Part shown: positions 11,522 through 23,500 of the stretch, one piece after another
Layout: each line of letters opens with the position of its first letter
Numbering within the stretch: the first letter of the stretch is position 1
Assembly: GCA_037975125.1 (NCBI GenBank)
Contig: CM075850.1
Span: 69,607,890 to 69,671,889, forward strand
Origin: Latrodectus hesperus
Lineage: Eukaryota > Arthropoda > Arachnida > Araneae > Theridiidae
Direction: 5' to 3'
DNA: 64,000 nucleotides
The notes under the pieces: generated by a model
Seen by the model: only the letters and a program-made list of their open reading frames with translations
Databases searched by the model: none
What the model was told of the DNA's origin: nothing
Made by a program: the position numbers and the translations under genes

Positions 11522-14500
11522 GTATTTATATATTCATTATTGTTTATCAATTTCTCTTAATGACCTTGTTGTTTTACCGACATACAGCTATTATTTTTAC
11601 TAAATTGATTACTGTTTAATATAAATTAAGGATATTAATGTTAAGAATTCATGTGTTTGCATTATTAAATTGAATGCTAAAATACTATCTTTTATTTCTC
11701 TACTTTTATAAAGGAGCATATAATATACATTATTGCTGTTTTTTGTATTGGATTTATTTCAGATGTTGGTCTGAAGTTATTGTACAAAAACTAATTTTTA
11801 TTTAGTGCACATGAAGTTTCGGTAGATTGTTAACGCGTGTTTATATGTATCATTAAAAGTGTATATACTAAGAAATGAATGTCACATAGAACTGCAACCC
11901 ATTATTTTTGTAAATCGAAACTTTTTATGTGTAGATATGTAATCTAAGCATAGCATGATTTTTTAAATATTGAACACAGCATCTCAAATGTCGTTCTAAA
12001 GAGAAAGATGTTTTGAGGTGAGCCTTAAATACTTATGTTCACATTTTATTGTGCTTTTTAAGATGACAGAAAAAACTTTGATATACAATTGTTTTTATAC
12101 ATTCTTATCCTTATTTAATAAAATACTTTAAATTATTACAAATAGAAATATTATTACAAAAGCGTCCTATTTGTAAATTTTTTTTCTGGCCTAAGTGCCA
12201 TGATAAAATATTGTTACAAATTTATAAATAATGATTTTATTTGTCTTAAAATATCTCAGACAGATCGGAAATTCTCACATTTTGGGCAAAAATTGCGGTA
12301 TATAGACGTGTTGTACTTTTAAAAGCGGATTTCCTAATAATTTGGCGACAGTTGGCGAGATTCTTGGCGACTTAGCGACGGTTGGCGAGATTTTTGGCGA
12401 CGGTTGGCGAGATTTTTGGCGACTTGGCGAGAAATCGATACTTCTGGAAACATCCATCACCTAAGCTCTAGGACCTATACTTTTCGAGATAGCCTAGAAG
12501 CTTCCAGAACCTTGGCGAAATTGGTAGATTTCTCCGCCAAGTCAGGTATAAATACCGCAGCCCGACATGGAAGAGAGAGTTTTTGTGAAGACAGTCAGTG
12601 AGTGAAGACGATTAGTTGTGACTGCTAGTTGTTCTCTGTCTGAGGTATTTGAGACCTGTGATTGGAAGCTGTTTCTTATTTTATCTGACGAATTGTAGCT
12701 GTATAATTGTGACTGTTACAGCGGGAATTTCGTTTATTTAGTGAAGTTCTTACGAATAAAAGAGTCTTGTGTTCATTAAGTGGTTGCTTTATTCAACTCT
12801 CAATCGACACGAACCCGTGGAGCTTGGTACAACTGGTGTCAGAATCGGGGTTGAAGAGTTGATGCAGCGTGTCACAAGAAAAATGGATATGGATTTAATG
12901 AAAAGTCTTCTCGAAAAATTAGCGGAGCAGATGGCTGAGATGAAAGCTGGACAAGAAGAGATGAAAGCTGGACAAGAAGAGATGAAAGCTAGACATGAAG
13001 AGATGAAAGCTAGACAAGAAGAGATGAAAGCTGGACAAGAAGAGATTAAAACCGAGATGATGAAAGAGATAAAATCTGGACAGGAGGAGATGAAAGCTGG
13101 ACAAGAAGAGATGAAAGCTAGACAAGAAGAGATGAAAGCTGGACAAGAAGAGATTAAAACCGAGGTGATGAAAGAGATAAAATCTGGACAGGAGGAGCTT
13201 AAAAAGGAACTTAAGAAGGACATTGTAAGTGTTAAAGAAGAATTCTCCAACATCATTCAGGAGAAGATGAATGCAATGGAAGATAAGGTAACTTCAGTTG
13301 AAACTAAAGTTCTGGAGATAGAAGAAAACGTGGAAGGAGCATTAGACAATATCAATAAGGAGATTGAAAGCTTGAAGAAACAAATGTCAAACAGACATGA
13401 GGAACCCAACATGGCATTTGTGCCTTCCCTAGCCAATATTAAACTCTCAACATTTGATGGGAAATCATCCTGGCAAGTATACAAGACCCAGTTTATGATG
13501 GTAGCGGAAGCTAATGGATGGATTCCCCAAGCCCAAGCTTTTCACCTGGCGGCTTCTTTAAGAGAAGACGCGGCTGACATCCTCGAGACGCTTCCGGAGG
13601 AGCAGAGGCACGATTTCCAAGCCCTATCGAGTGCGCTTGAGCTGCGGTTTGGAGATAAGTGCACTAAAGAATATAGCAGACTACAGTTAAAGTCCCGCTA
13701 TCAAAAAGCGGGTGAAAGTCTGCAAGAATTGGCTGCCGATATTCAGCGACTTTCCCATCTAGCATTTTCCGACTGCCCAGCTGAGATACGTCAAGATTTG
13801 GCCCTCCATCACTTCATCGATAGTGTGCGGGATCCGGAGATACAGAAAACACTTAGACTCGCCGATGTCAAAGATATCGGATCTGCCCTAGTCTACGCAC
13901 ATAAGATAGAGGCTGCCCAGCAAGCCACGCGTAAAGACCAGTACTACATCAGAGCCGTCTCTGCTACTGATACGAACTATGATCTAAGAAAGCAAATTGA
14001 AGATCTGCAGCGAAAATTGCGTAGCTTAGAATTGAGTAAAGGTGGCAGAAACACAAAAATTCAGTGTTGGACTTGCGGTGGAGTCGGACATGTCCGTAGA
14101 TACTGTCCGAAAACAAAAGATGGTGGAATTTCTAAAATGGAAATACGTCAACGCAAAGAAACTCTTCAAAGAAATACTGATGCATTATCAAGGAAACCGT
14201 GTAATGAAAGCTGCCGATATTGTTCTAGAGTAGAGAAGAACTATCAGTTAGTAAATCCTTCGGTACGCCAAGTTACTGTTTCACCTCCATTGAAACCAGA
14301 CCCATGGAGTGATAAAGAACTTAGAAAAGCCCAAAAAGAAGATTCAGATATAAATCCAATTTTAGAATTAAAAGAATCTTCCAGTATGAAACCAAGTTGG
14401 CAGGATATCTCCACCTACAGTCCTGCGACTAAGCAATATTGGGCTCTTTGGGACTCACTCCATATAAGAAATGGTGTCTTATACAGGAAATGGGAATCCG

Positions 14501-17500
14501 ATGATGGACGTAATTTCAAATGGCAGCTTGTTCTTCCAAAATCAAGAATTTCAGATGTTTTGAAAGAATTGCACAGTAGCTCAACTGGAGGCCACTTCGG
14601 AGTAATGAAAACTCTACAGAAAGTTCGAGAACGCTTCTATTGGAGCAAAACGAGACAAGATGTAGAGAAATGGTGCCAATCTTGTGATGACTGTGCGGCA
14701 CGTAAAGGACCGAAGAAACGTAGCCGAGGAAGGTTGCAGCGGTACAACGTAGGAGCACCTTTTGAGCGGATAGCATTGGACATTTTGGGTCCTTTACCAC
14801 GATCCTCAAATGGCAACAAATACATACTAGTTGTCATGGACTACTTTACTAAGTGGCCTGAAGCGTTTGCAATCCCCGATCAAGAGGCGACTACAGTAGC
14901 CGAGGTTCTAGTGCATCAATGGGTTTCCAGATTCGGCACACCCTTACAAATCCATTCTGATCAAGGGACAAATTTCACCTCTGTTGTGTTTAAAGGAATG
15001 TGTCAAATTCTCGGAATAGACAAGACGCAGACCACGCCACTACACCCACAATCGGACGGCATGGTAGAGAGATTTAACAGAACCATCTTGAATAATCTCT
15101 CACTTATGGTTTCCAGAAATCAGCAAGATTGGGATTTGAAGCTACCGCTGTTTCTGCTTGCATATCGCAGTGCTGTCCATGAGACTACCGGATATACTCC
15201 TTCACAGATGCTCTTTGGTCGCGAACTTCGTCTCCCTTGTGATCTTCAGTTTGGTCGTCCACCGGATACATCTTCATCGCCAGAGGAATACCTTCGAGAC
15301 CTTCAGGCACGTCTTGAAGATGTCCATAACTTCGCTCGAGACCGAATCAACCTGACGACCGAAAGAATGAAGACAAGGTATGACACAAGAGCGACAGGAC
15401 GTGAATTTCAAGAAGGTGACAAAGTTTGGTTGTGGAACCCGATTCGACGTAAAGGACTTTCTCCAAAGCTGCAAGCCAACTGGGAAGGTCCCTACACAGT
15501 CCTAAAAAGACTGAACGACGTCGTGGTTCGTATAAGAAAATCATCTTCTTCAAAACCAAAGGTAGTACATTATGATAGATTAGCTCCTTATCGTAATGTA
15601 GAGTAAAAATTAGTAGACCATGGTCTCTTTGTAAATAGTATAGATAATTTTAATCTTTTCTCTTTTCTTGTATTTTTAGTTGCTTGTGTATGTAATGTGC
15701 TCTGTATCATCTTGAAATGTAAATTCTCTTATATTAAATTTGGCCTCCTATCAGGGGATTGTACTGCCCGGGACGTGCAGTCCTTGAGAGGGGGCAATGT
15801 TACAAATTTATAAATAATGATTTTATTTGTCTTAAAATATCTCAGACAGATCGGAAATTCTCACATTTTGGGCAAAAATTGCGGTATTTAGACGTGTTGT
15901 ACTTTTAAAAGCGGATTTCCTAATAATTTGGCGACTTGGCGACAGTTGGCGAGATTCTTGGCGACTTGGCGACGGTTGGCGAGATTTTTGGCGACTTGGC
16001 GAGAAATCGATACTTCTGGAAACATCCATCACCTAAGCTCTAGGACCAATACTTTTCGAGATAGCCTAGAAGCTTCCAGAACCTTGGCGAAATTGGTAGA
16101 TTTCTCCGCCAAGTCAGGTATAAATACCGCAGCCCGACATGGAAGAGAGAGTTTTTGTGAAGACAGTCAGTGAGTGAAGACGATTAGTTGTGACTGCTAG
16201 TTGTTCTCTGTCTGAGGTATTTGAGACCTGTGATTGGAAGCTGTTTCTTATTGTATCTGACGAATTGTAGCTGTATAATTGTGATTGTTACAGCGGGAAT
16301 TTCGTTTATCTAGTGAAGTTTTTACGAATAAAAGTCTTGTGTTCATTAAGTGGTTGCTTTATTCAACTCTCAATCAACACGAACCCGTGGAGCTCGGTAC
16401 AATATTAATTATGAATTCTAAATTTTTTAAACAAATTGGTATATAATGTATACAGCTTGTAAAGTTATCACATAAATATAGAAAATGTGTTTTTTTATTA
16501 ATGAAATACTTATTTGATATCGAAATTTCCAATGCAATATTTTTTACTTTTCTTAATATAAGCTTATTAACCATATTTCTTTCACCTTAACAGCTTTCCG
16601 AAACATGTCTGGTGGAGATGAACATCGTACCATGTATATAACTCCAAGCCGATTTAGTTATACTAAATTCAAGGATGATTTGCATTTCTATCTGACTATA
16701 GGAATTGTTCCCCTAGCACTCCTTATTTTATATGTTAATATTTTTATTGGACCTGCTACTTTGAGTGAAATTCCTGAAGGTTATGAGCCAAAGCACTGGG
16801 AATATCATAGGGTATACATATTTAATGTTGTGTTTAAGATATTATTATTTAAATCAAAATTTAGACAGATATAATACTAAACTACTTAGATAAGTAAAAT
16901 AATTAGAAAATTAATTTAATTTTTATAGAATTTCCCATACTTGGTCAAAGATTTTATGAATTAGAAAATTTTAAAAATTTTTCGTGAATAAAGATTCAAT
17001 TAAATTTGAGATCCTTAGATAAATGATAGACATTTTTCATATCGATTTATTTATCTTTTTTATATTTTTAATAATTCAAAAAATAATCAGTTTATATATG
17101 AATAGTGTTCTCTATATTCAAGTAAAAAAATACATAATAAATTCTAATGAAAATATGATAATTACATTTATTGAATATTTATAAGTAAACAAATAATTCG
17201 ATAAAATTGTTATCTTGGTAAATTTATATAATAATCATATCTTGCTAAAAATTTTTAATTTAATAAAATGTGTATAAAAATCAAAATAAAACTTTAATTT
17301 AATAAAATTTGTATAAAATGTGTTAAAATAAATGGTTTTTATTTCAATTTAATACTTGGTTGGTTGGTTGATGGGTAATTAAAAACAAACAAAAATTGTT
17401 TTCAATTATTTTCAGATTAAGCTAGAAATATCATTTCAATACTGTTAAATACTAATTGCTTATTAATTTATCAATTTATCAACTACAAACTTTTAAAAAT

Positions 17501-20500
17501 ATTTTAGTATGTAACTCAACATAATTAAATTTAATAAAAGTTAATAGTTTTAATAAAAATGTGTGATGTTGTTAATGTGTGAATATATGAAATTGATAAA
17601 CAAAAAAATGGTCTGATTAAAAAAAGAAAATATATTTAATTGAATATAAAGCTGTATATTTCAGCAGAAATTATACTGTGTGAAAACATTTCAAAGGAAG
17701 AAAAAATGTATTCTTTTGTTTATTTATTTTTTTTTTAGTTTTATATAAATGTTGTGTGAAATGCTTTATTACTTAAAAAATGGAATTGAATGAATACAAA
17801 TTTATTTTAAAAAAGAAATTAAAACTTTCTAATTTTTATGATTTTTTTATTTATAGAAATTTATTATTTTGTTCCTTTATTTTTTGAAATTTTTTGTGAA
17901 TTTTATTTTTGAATTTATTAATTTGATTTGATATTAAATTGAGAGAATAATATATTTATCATATTATTGTAATAATTCTTTATTATTCATCTAGCAATAA
18001 ATTTTGTTAAAATGAAAATTAATTTCATGTTTAAGTTTTAGTCATGTATAAATGACAAATAAATAAATTAAGAAGATAGATATCAACATTTTTAAATGGA
18101 ATTAAAATGTAAAAGCATAAATTAAAAAAAAAATTCTTTTATATTTTAATAAAATGAAAGTTTTGCCATTTAGGCTATATGAATTAAATTTTGTATTATG
18201 CTTTTATTTTTTTAAATGTTTTAGATCTAGCTAAAAATTCTTGCTAACTTATGTATGCATTTATAAATTTTTTATCAAAGTTTAATTTGTTTTTTTAAAT
18301 CTTTTACTAATTTACATTAAAATAGGATTATTATTTTTGCAAATTTAATTTTTATTAATTCTCTTAATTTTTCTGTTGCAGAAATCAAATGTATCAATAA
18401 TAAAAATTTGAACATCATGGTATTTTAAACTTTTTATTGATAAAATTCTGTGAATTTATTTAAAATGATGAATATTTAATATTGCTGATAAAATCTGCTT
18501 TAATTTTTATGGGAAACACTTAATTAACACTTTCATTTTCTGTTTTAGCATCCAATCACTAGATTCTTTGCTAAGCATTTTCAAACTGATCCTCAAATAG
18601 ATTATGAGAAGAATATGCATTATTTTAATGAGGAGCAAGAAAGACTTGATTGGGTGTATGTTTTTAATTATTTAATTGTCTATATATTTCAAAATTTTAT
18701 ATTATGTAATTTAAATATTAGTCATTTAATACTATGTAAATTTTTTAAATTTCACTTTTTAGTTATTTCTTTTAGAGATAAAAAATTATCAAAAATGATT
18801 TTTTTTTTTTTTTGGTTCTAGTAATGTGTAAAAAAATGATTAATGAAACCATTTCTTGTAAAATTATAAATCATATCACCTTAAATGAATGATTTAAAAG
18901 TAAATAATGTAACTTTTGATTTTATATAACTACATTTAAATGTTGTAATAAAATATTAATTAAATATTAATTGATAAAAGAATTAATGAAAGAAGCTAAG
19001 ACTATATAATAAAGACATTTGAGAACATTCATAGTTAAACTGAAAACTAAATTAAAGGAAAATGATTTTAAATAATTTTGATTCCATATGGAAGCAAATT
19101 TTTTTCTTTCATAATGAATACCTAGCAGTTGAACTTTATAATTAATGTTGCCATAGGTGGAAATGTTTTCAGTTGACTGTTATTCTATTTTTATTATTGG
19201 ATAACTGGAGATGAATATTGAACTCTTTTTATGGGGATATCTTACAAGAAAGATATCTAAAAGTTATCATATTGCCTTCTATTATCTATTTAGCTTACTA
19301 TAGGAAATCCACTTAAGAAAACAATATGCTTTGGGAAAGGGTGTGAATTAATTATTGCAAATTTGATTGGGTATTCCTTCTTAAAAAAAGCACATTCTTT
19401 ATCAAATTTAAATCTGAATATTTCAAATGTATTCCAATATTTTTCTAAATATAATAAATCTGGTATAGAATATATATTTTATTAAGTAATTTAATTGCAA
19501 AATATATAATTTTGTCTATAAGGAAACTAGCTTTTGCTTTTGTATATCTGCACTAGAGTAACAAAACTAATCAAATGTTGATGGATTATAATAAATCTTA
19601 AGCATATTGAAGAGTATTCCTTATAATTTAAAAAATTGTCAAGTGCCAAGATAGATAATTTTGAACCATCATTAAATACAAAGATTATTACTTAGCTGGT
19701 GAATTCCTGTTCCTAATTCTCCATTCCATTTTGGTAGTGGAAGATTTAACCAAGGCTAGTTAAAGATTATTGGACTCTCCTGTATGGACTATTAGTAAAA
19801 TTGAATTTTTCAGAGTAGAAAATACCAGATTCGGTACACTTCATGATTGAATAGTGAGCAGTGATTTTTGTTGAATAAATTTCCATGCTGGTAACACATG
19901 AATGGAGGACACTATCCATAAAAATCTTCCCAGTAGGCAACATATGCTAAAAGCTCAAATGTCACACAACTGCCACCAACTGTATAATGTCAAAGACTCT
20001 GATTAAATGAAGGAAAATTTAAAAAAAATTTATTTCTTATCTTATCAAATTTCCACAATTCTAAGTTAAAGTTGCCTATTATTCTCCTTACAAATTCTAA
20101 GTCCTGTAAGCTTTACATATTGAAAGATTGCATTGTTATTTTCCACCATGAGGTAGATATCTAATAAGAGGTCTACATGGCCAATAATTTTTAATGTATA
20201 GGTTCTATCAACACAGTTGTGTTAGGTTGAATTAAAGTTGAATCTATTTTCTTTTAAAGGTGAAAATGATATTTAATATAGTTCTGCTTTATTTTTAAAT
20301 TTCTAAAGAAGGAATTTTTTGAGATATTTATAATACTATTTAGGAATTAATAAAACATGTCATTCATGATTTCTAATCCAATGAGTTGTAAAACTGACAA
20401 AGTTGTTATGCAAAAGTTGTGAGTTATATTTATTTAATGTTATTATAAGTTGCATTAATTAATTATTTATTGTTATTTTTTGAACTAATAATAATTGTCT

Positions 20501-23500
20501 TTATTATTTTGAATGAAGAAGGAAATATGTAATTTCAGACAAACAATTTAATCATTTTATGTAACATATTCTCTGTGTGTTAAAATTTGAATTTGTTAGC
20601 ACTTGTCAGTTTCTAATTCTGTTTCATTTAGTTAATTTATCAATTGTTTAATTAAGACCATATCTATATTTTGTGATTACACAAAAATCACATCAGCCAT
20701 GTGTATTAAGCTATCTGCAATTCAATAACAAATGAATGCTACTATACAGTTAGGTATATAATACTAATATTATAGTTTTCATTCTTGTGAAAATCTGGTC
20801 TGTTTGATGACTCAAATGAATAAATAGTTCACTTGTTGGAAAGACTCAGCTTATTGAACATAAATACAAAAAAATATTTATAAAGAAATGAATTTTCGCA
20901 AATTTACCACCACCCTCACAGGGGAATGCTTCTCTCTTATTTTTATTTTTTACCCGAGATGAGTGAGCAACACGCTCTCTAGTAAAGTTGTCTGAACATC
21001 TTCACCAGAGGGTGTGTAGCTCACTCATCTCAGGACATGAATCCCCTGACATGAATGCATTTGTTTTGATTAGTAATCCTTATTCTTTCACAACTTTATA
21101 TTGATGACCATTGTCTTCAGTGCTACATTTCTTTTTGACAATTTATTTTTTCCATTTAAATTCTTGTTTTTGAAGTCATGTTCACTTCTATTAGAACTGT
21201 GAAATCAAATCAACCATTTTACTGCTAGTTAAGTTAGACTTTTCGTTTTAAAACTGATATGTAATATACAATTAAAAATAAACAATGTTTTTTATGTATA
21301 TACTTTTTGCTTCAATACTACAATAGCTATTACTACAATCGCTTTTACAATTACTATTACTCGCACTTTTCATTCTTCATAATCAAATTAATTGTATATT
21401 TCTAGTGACATTAATAACTGGATTTATGTTTTTCAACTATGTATTTGGGAATCCAGTGATCATTTCCCAGTGATATTTTTATTCAACAATATAATTGAAC
21501 TTCCTTGAATTATTTATTATTTTAATCTAATTTCTTATATGCTATTTTTGGTTTTATAAAAATTGATGACATCCATAAATTGATTCACTTATAAAAAAGA
21601 CTTAAGATAGCTCAAATGATTTAGTATTTCTGTTGCTGTTGATGTTCTTGAATAAACACATTTCCAAAAATTAAGCAATGAGTAATAAAATGCAAACTGA
21701 CTTAGCAATACTGATTGATTCCAAAAGTTACAGGAAAATAAGAAATACTTATTCATGAAAATAAAAAACGAAAAGTAAACACAAAGATGGATAGAGTATT
21801 TTCATAATTTATTTGTTGTCATTTTGGTGTCATTACAAAAAGAATATTAATAGAATGATGTACTCCAAAGAATCTAGCAGTAGTGATTGTTGTGCTTTTA
21901 AAAATACTACAGCCTATTGGTGTTCAGAATTAACCATTCTTCTGGAAGTCAAAAACATGCTTAACTTAACAAAGTGTACCCAAGTTTTAAATATTTTTTA
22001 TTTGGATGCAACTCCTGTAATTTTATTCAATGCGAACTTTTCATACAATTGCATTTTTTGCATATTTCTCAAGCAAAACTTGTTGGCAGTTGCGTACTAC
22101 TTTTTTTTACCAATTCTGTGAATTGTAGCCTCACCAATTTAGATTTTCTTCTAAAAGATATTTTCCTCCGCAAGCTTAACTTTGGAAATAAGGGTTCTCT
22201 AAATAGTACAGAGGGTATTAACACATTTTTAGAACGATTTTGGGGTCGTTTAATTAATATTTAAAATTTAAAGAATATTTTTTTAAATGTTCGATCTGAT
22301 AGCCTTTTTTCTGGACTATAAGTCTGCATCGTGATATCCATGATAGAAGAGCTTTTCGTAAAATTTCCAGGGGTATTGCTTTCCATTCCTCTTCTACTAC
22401 TTTCCAGAGTCCATCTATCGTGGTGGGTTGTGTTTAGAAAGAGCTCTTTTTAACAGATCAAAGGCACAATAGTCCATAGGTGAAACGTCAGGGGACTTCA
22501 CAGGAATATGTTTAAAAGGTATATATGCAATACCTGTATTAGTCTTCATTTTTTCAAGGAATGGAGTGATAGTTTTCAAAGTATGACTTGTAGCTTTGTT
22601 TTGTTGATGTTTCACTCTTTAAAAGTCTTTGGGATAAAGAAGTGGAATTTCTTCTGTAAATGTTGTACGTAAAATCTTCTCCTGATAGAATGATGAATTG
22701 ATTTTAACATTTTTTTACTCTTTTTATTTTTAATTTCCCATTGTAGGACAAAGATGCGACTATCATAAACCACTTATTGAAACTTTCTTTACATTGACGG
22801 AACCAAGTTTGTACATTTTTTTATCCTCATTTTCTATAGTAAATAGACCATAGACCTTTTTTTGTTGCACTCATTTAGGTAAACCCATTCTTCATCAAGG
22901 GTAACAATGTATTTCCATTTATCTCCTGCTAAATGGTTTTCATACAGGATTCTACAAAATGTTTTGCGTTGAGCCATATGCCTCGGTAAAAGCTGGTGAA
23001 CATTATGTTTTTTAAGCTGTAAATCTTGATTTATTATTTTATTTATTGTTGCTACAGATGTATCTAAAGACTTTGCAATTGATTTCTGTGTTGGTGGATT
23101 TTCTCTTGTTATCAGAAATTTCACTTTAGAAACATTTGAAACAGTATGTACTTTTTTCGGATATTCATTTGGTCTTTTTTCGGATATTCTTTCCATGTAG
23201 AAATAATGATTGACTTTTTACCTGTCCGATTAATAATGTTGCTTATTTTGCCCTTAGAAATTTTAATTCCATGCATTTCACGACGGTTTTGAATCCTGGA
23301 ATAAGAATATTTCTTTTCGAAAAGTGCAAAAACATATCCTTCAATCCACAGCTTGTTTACATGCGACATTTTGAAAGAAGAATAAATTTAAAAGTAGCAG
23401 ACGATATTTCTCATTTCAAATAATAAGCTGTTGAAAAAAGCTATTTTGTTCTAAAACATTTACTTTTTTAAAACTCTTAATCGAAATCGTTCTAAAATGT

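Larger units (their letters stand above)
12212..16401 (+). mobile_element. Ty3/gypsy LTR retrotransposon, internally deleted
   Basis: The element is 4190 bp, with LTRs at 12212-12831 and 15798-16401, both starting TGTTACAAA and ending GGTACA. It is flanked by a 4-bp ATAT duplication (12208-12211 and 16402-16405), the sign of an integrase-mediated insertion. A tRNA primer site, a single gag-integrase frame and a purine tract are present. By eye the two LTRs differ by about nine substitutions plus indels in a GGCGA repeat, which suggests a fairly recent insertion. Protease, reverse transcriptase and most of RNase H are absent, so it cannot move by itself; it could only have spread with enzymes from a complete relative. 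It sits in intron 1 of NDUFB5 in the same direction. Confidence 0.95.

Noticed and set aside
12769..12861. Start of the Gag-integrase protein at ATG 12769
   Set aside because: This ATG lies inside the LTR before the primer-binding site. The first ATG after that site, 12862, is the more likely start.
12789..13256. 155-codon minus-strand frame opposite gag
   Set aside because: It is the antisense shadow of the heptad minisatellite and shows no independent domain.
18654..18655. Splice donor for NDUFB5 exon 3 at the first GT (18654)
   Set aside because: It would join exon 4 out of frame. The GT at 18656 keeps the frame and the family's C-terminal sequence.
21813..22264. Two overlapping plus-strand frames of 102 and 96 codons in NDUFB5 intron 3
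   Set aside because: Cysteine and phenylalanine content reflects T-rich DNA. The second runs into the mariner inverted repeat.
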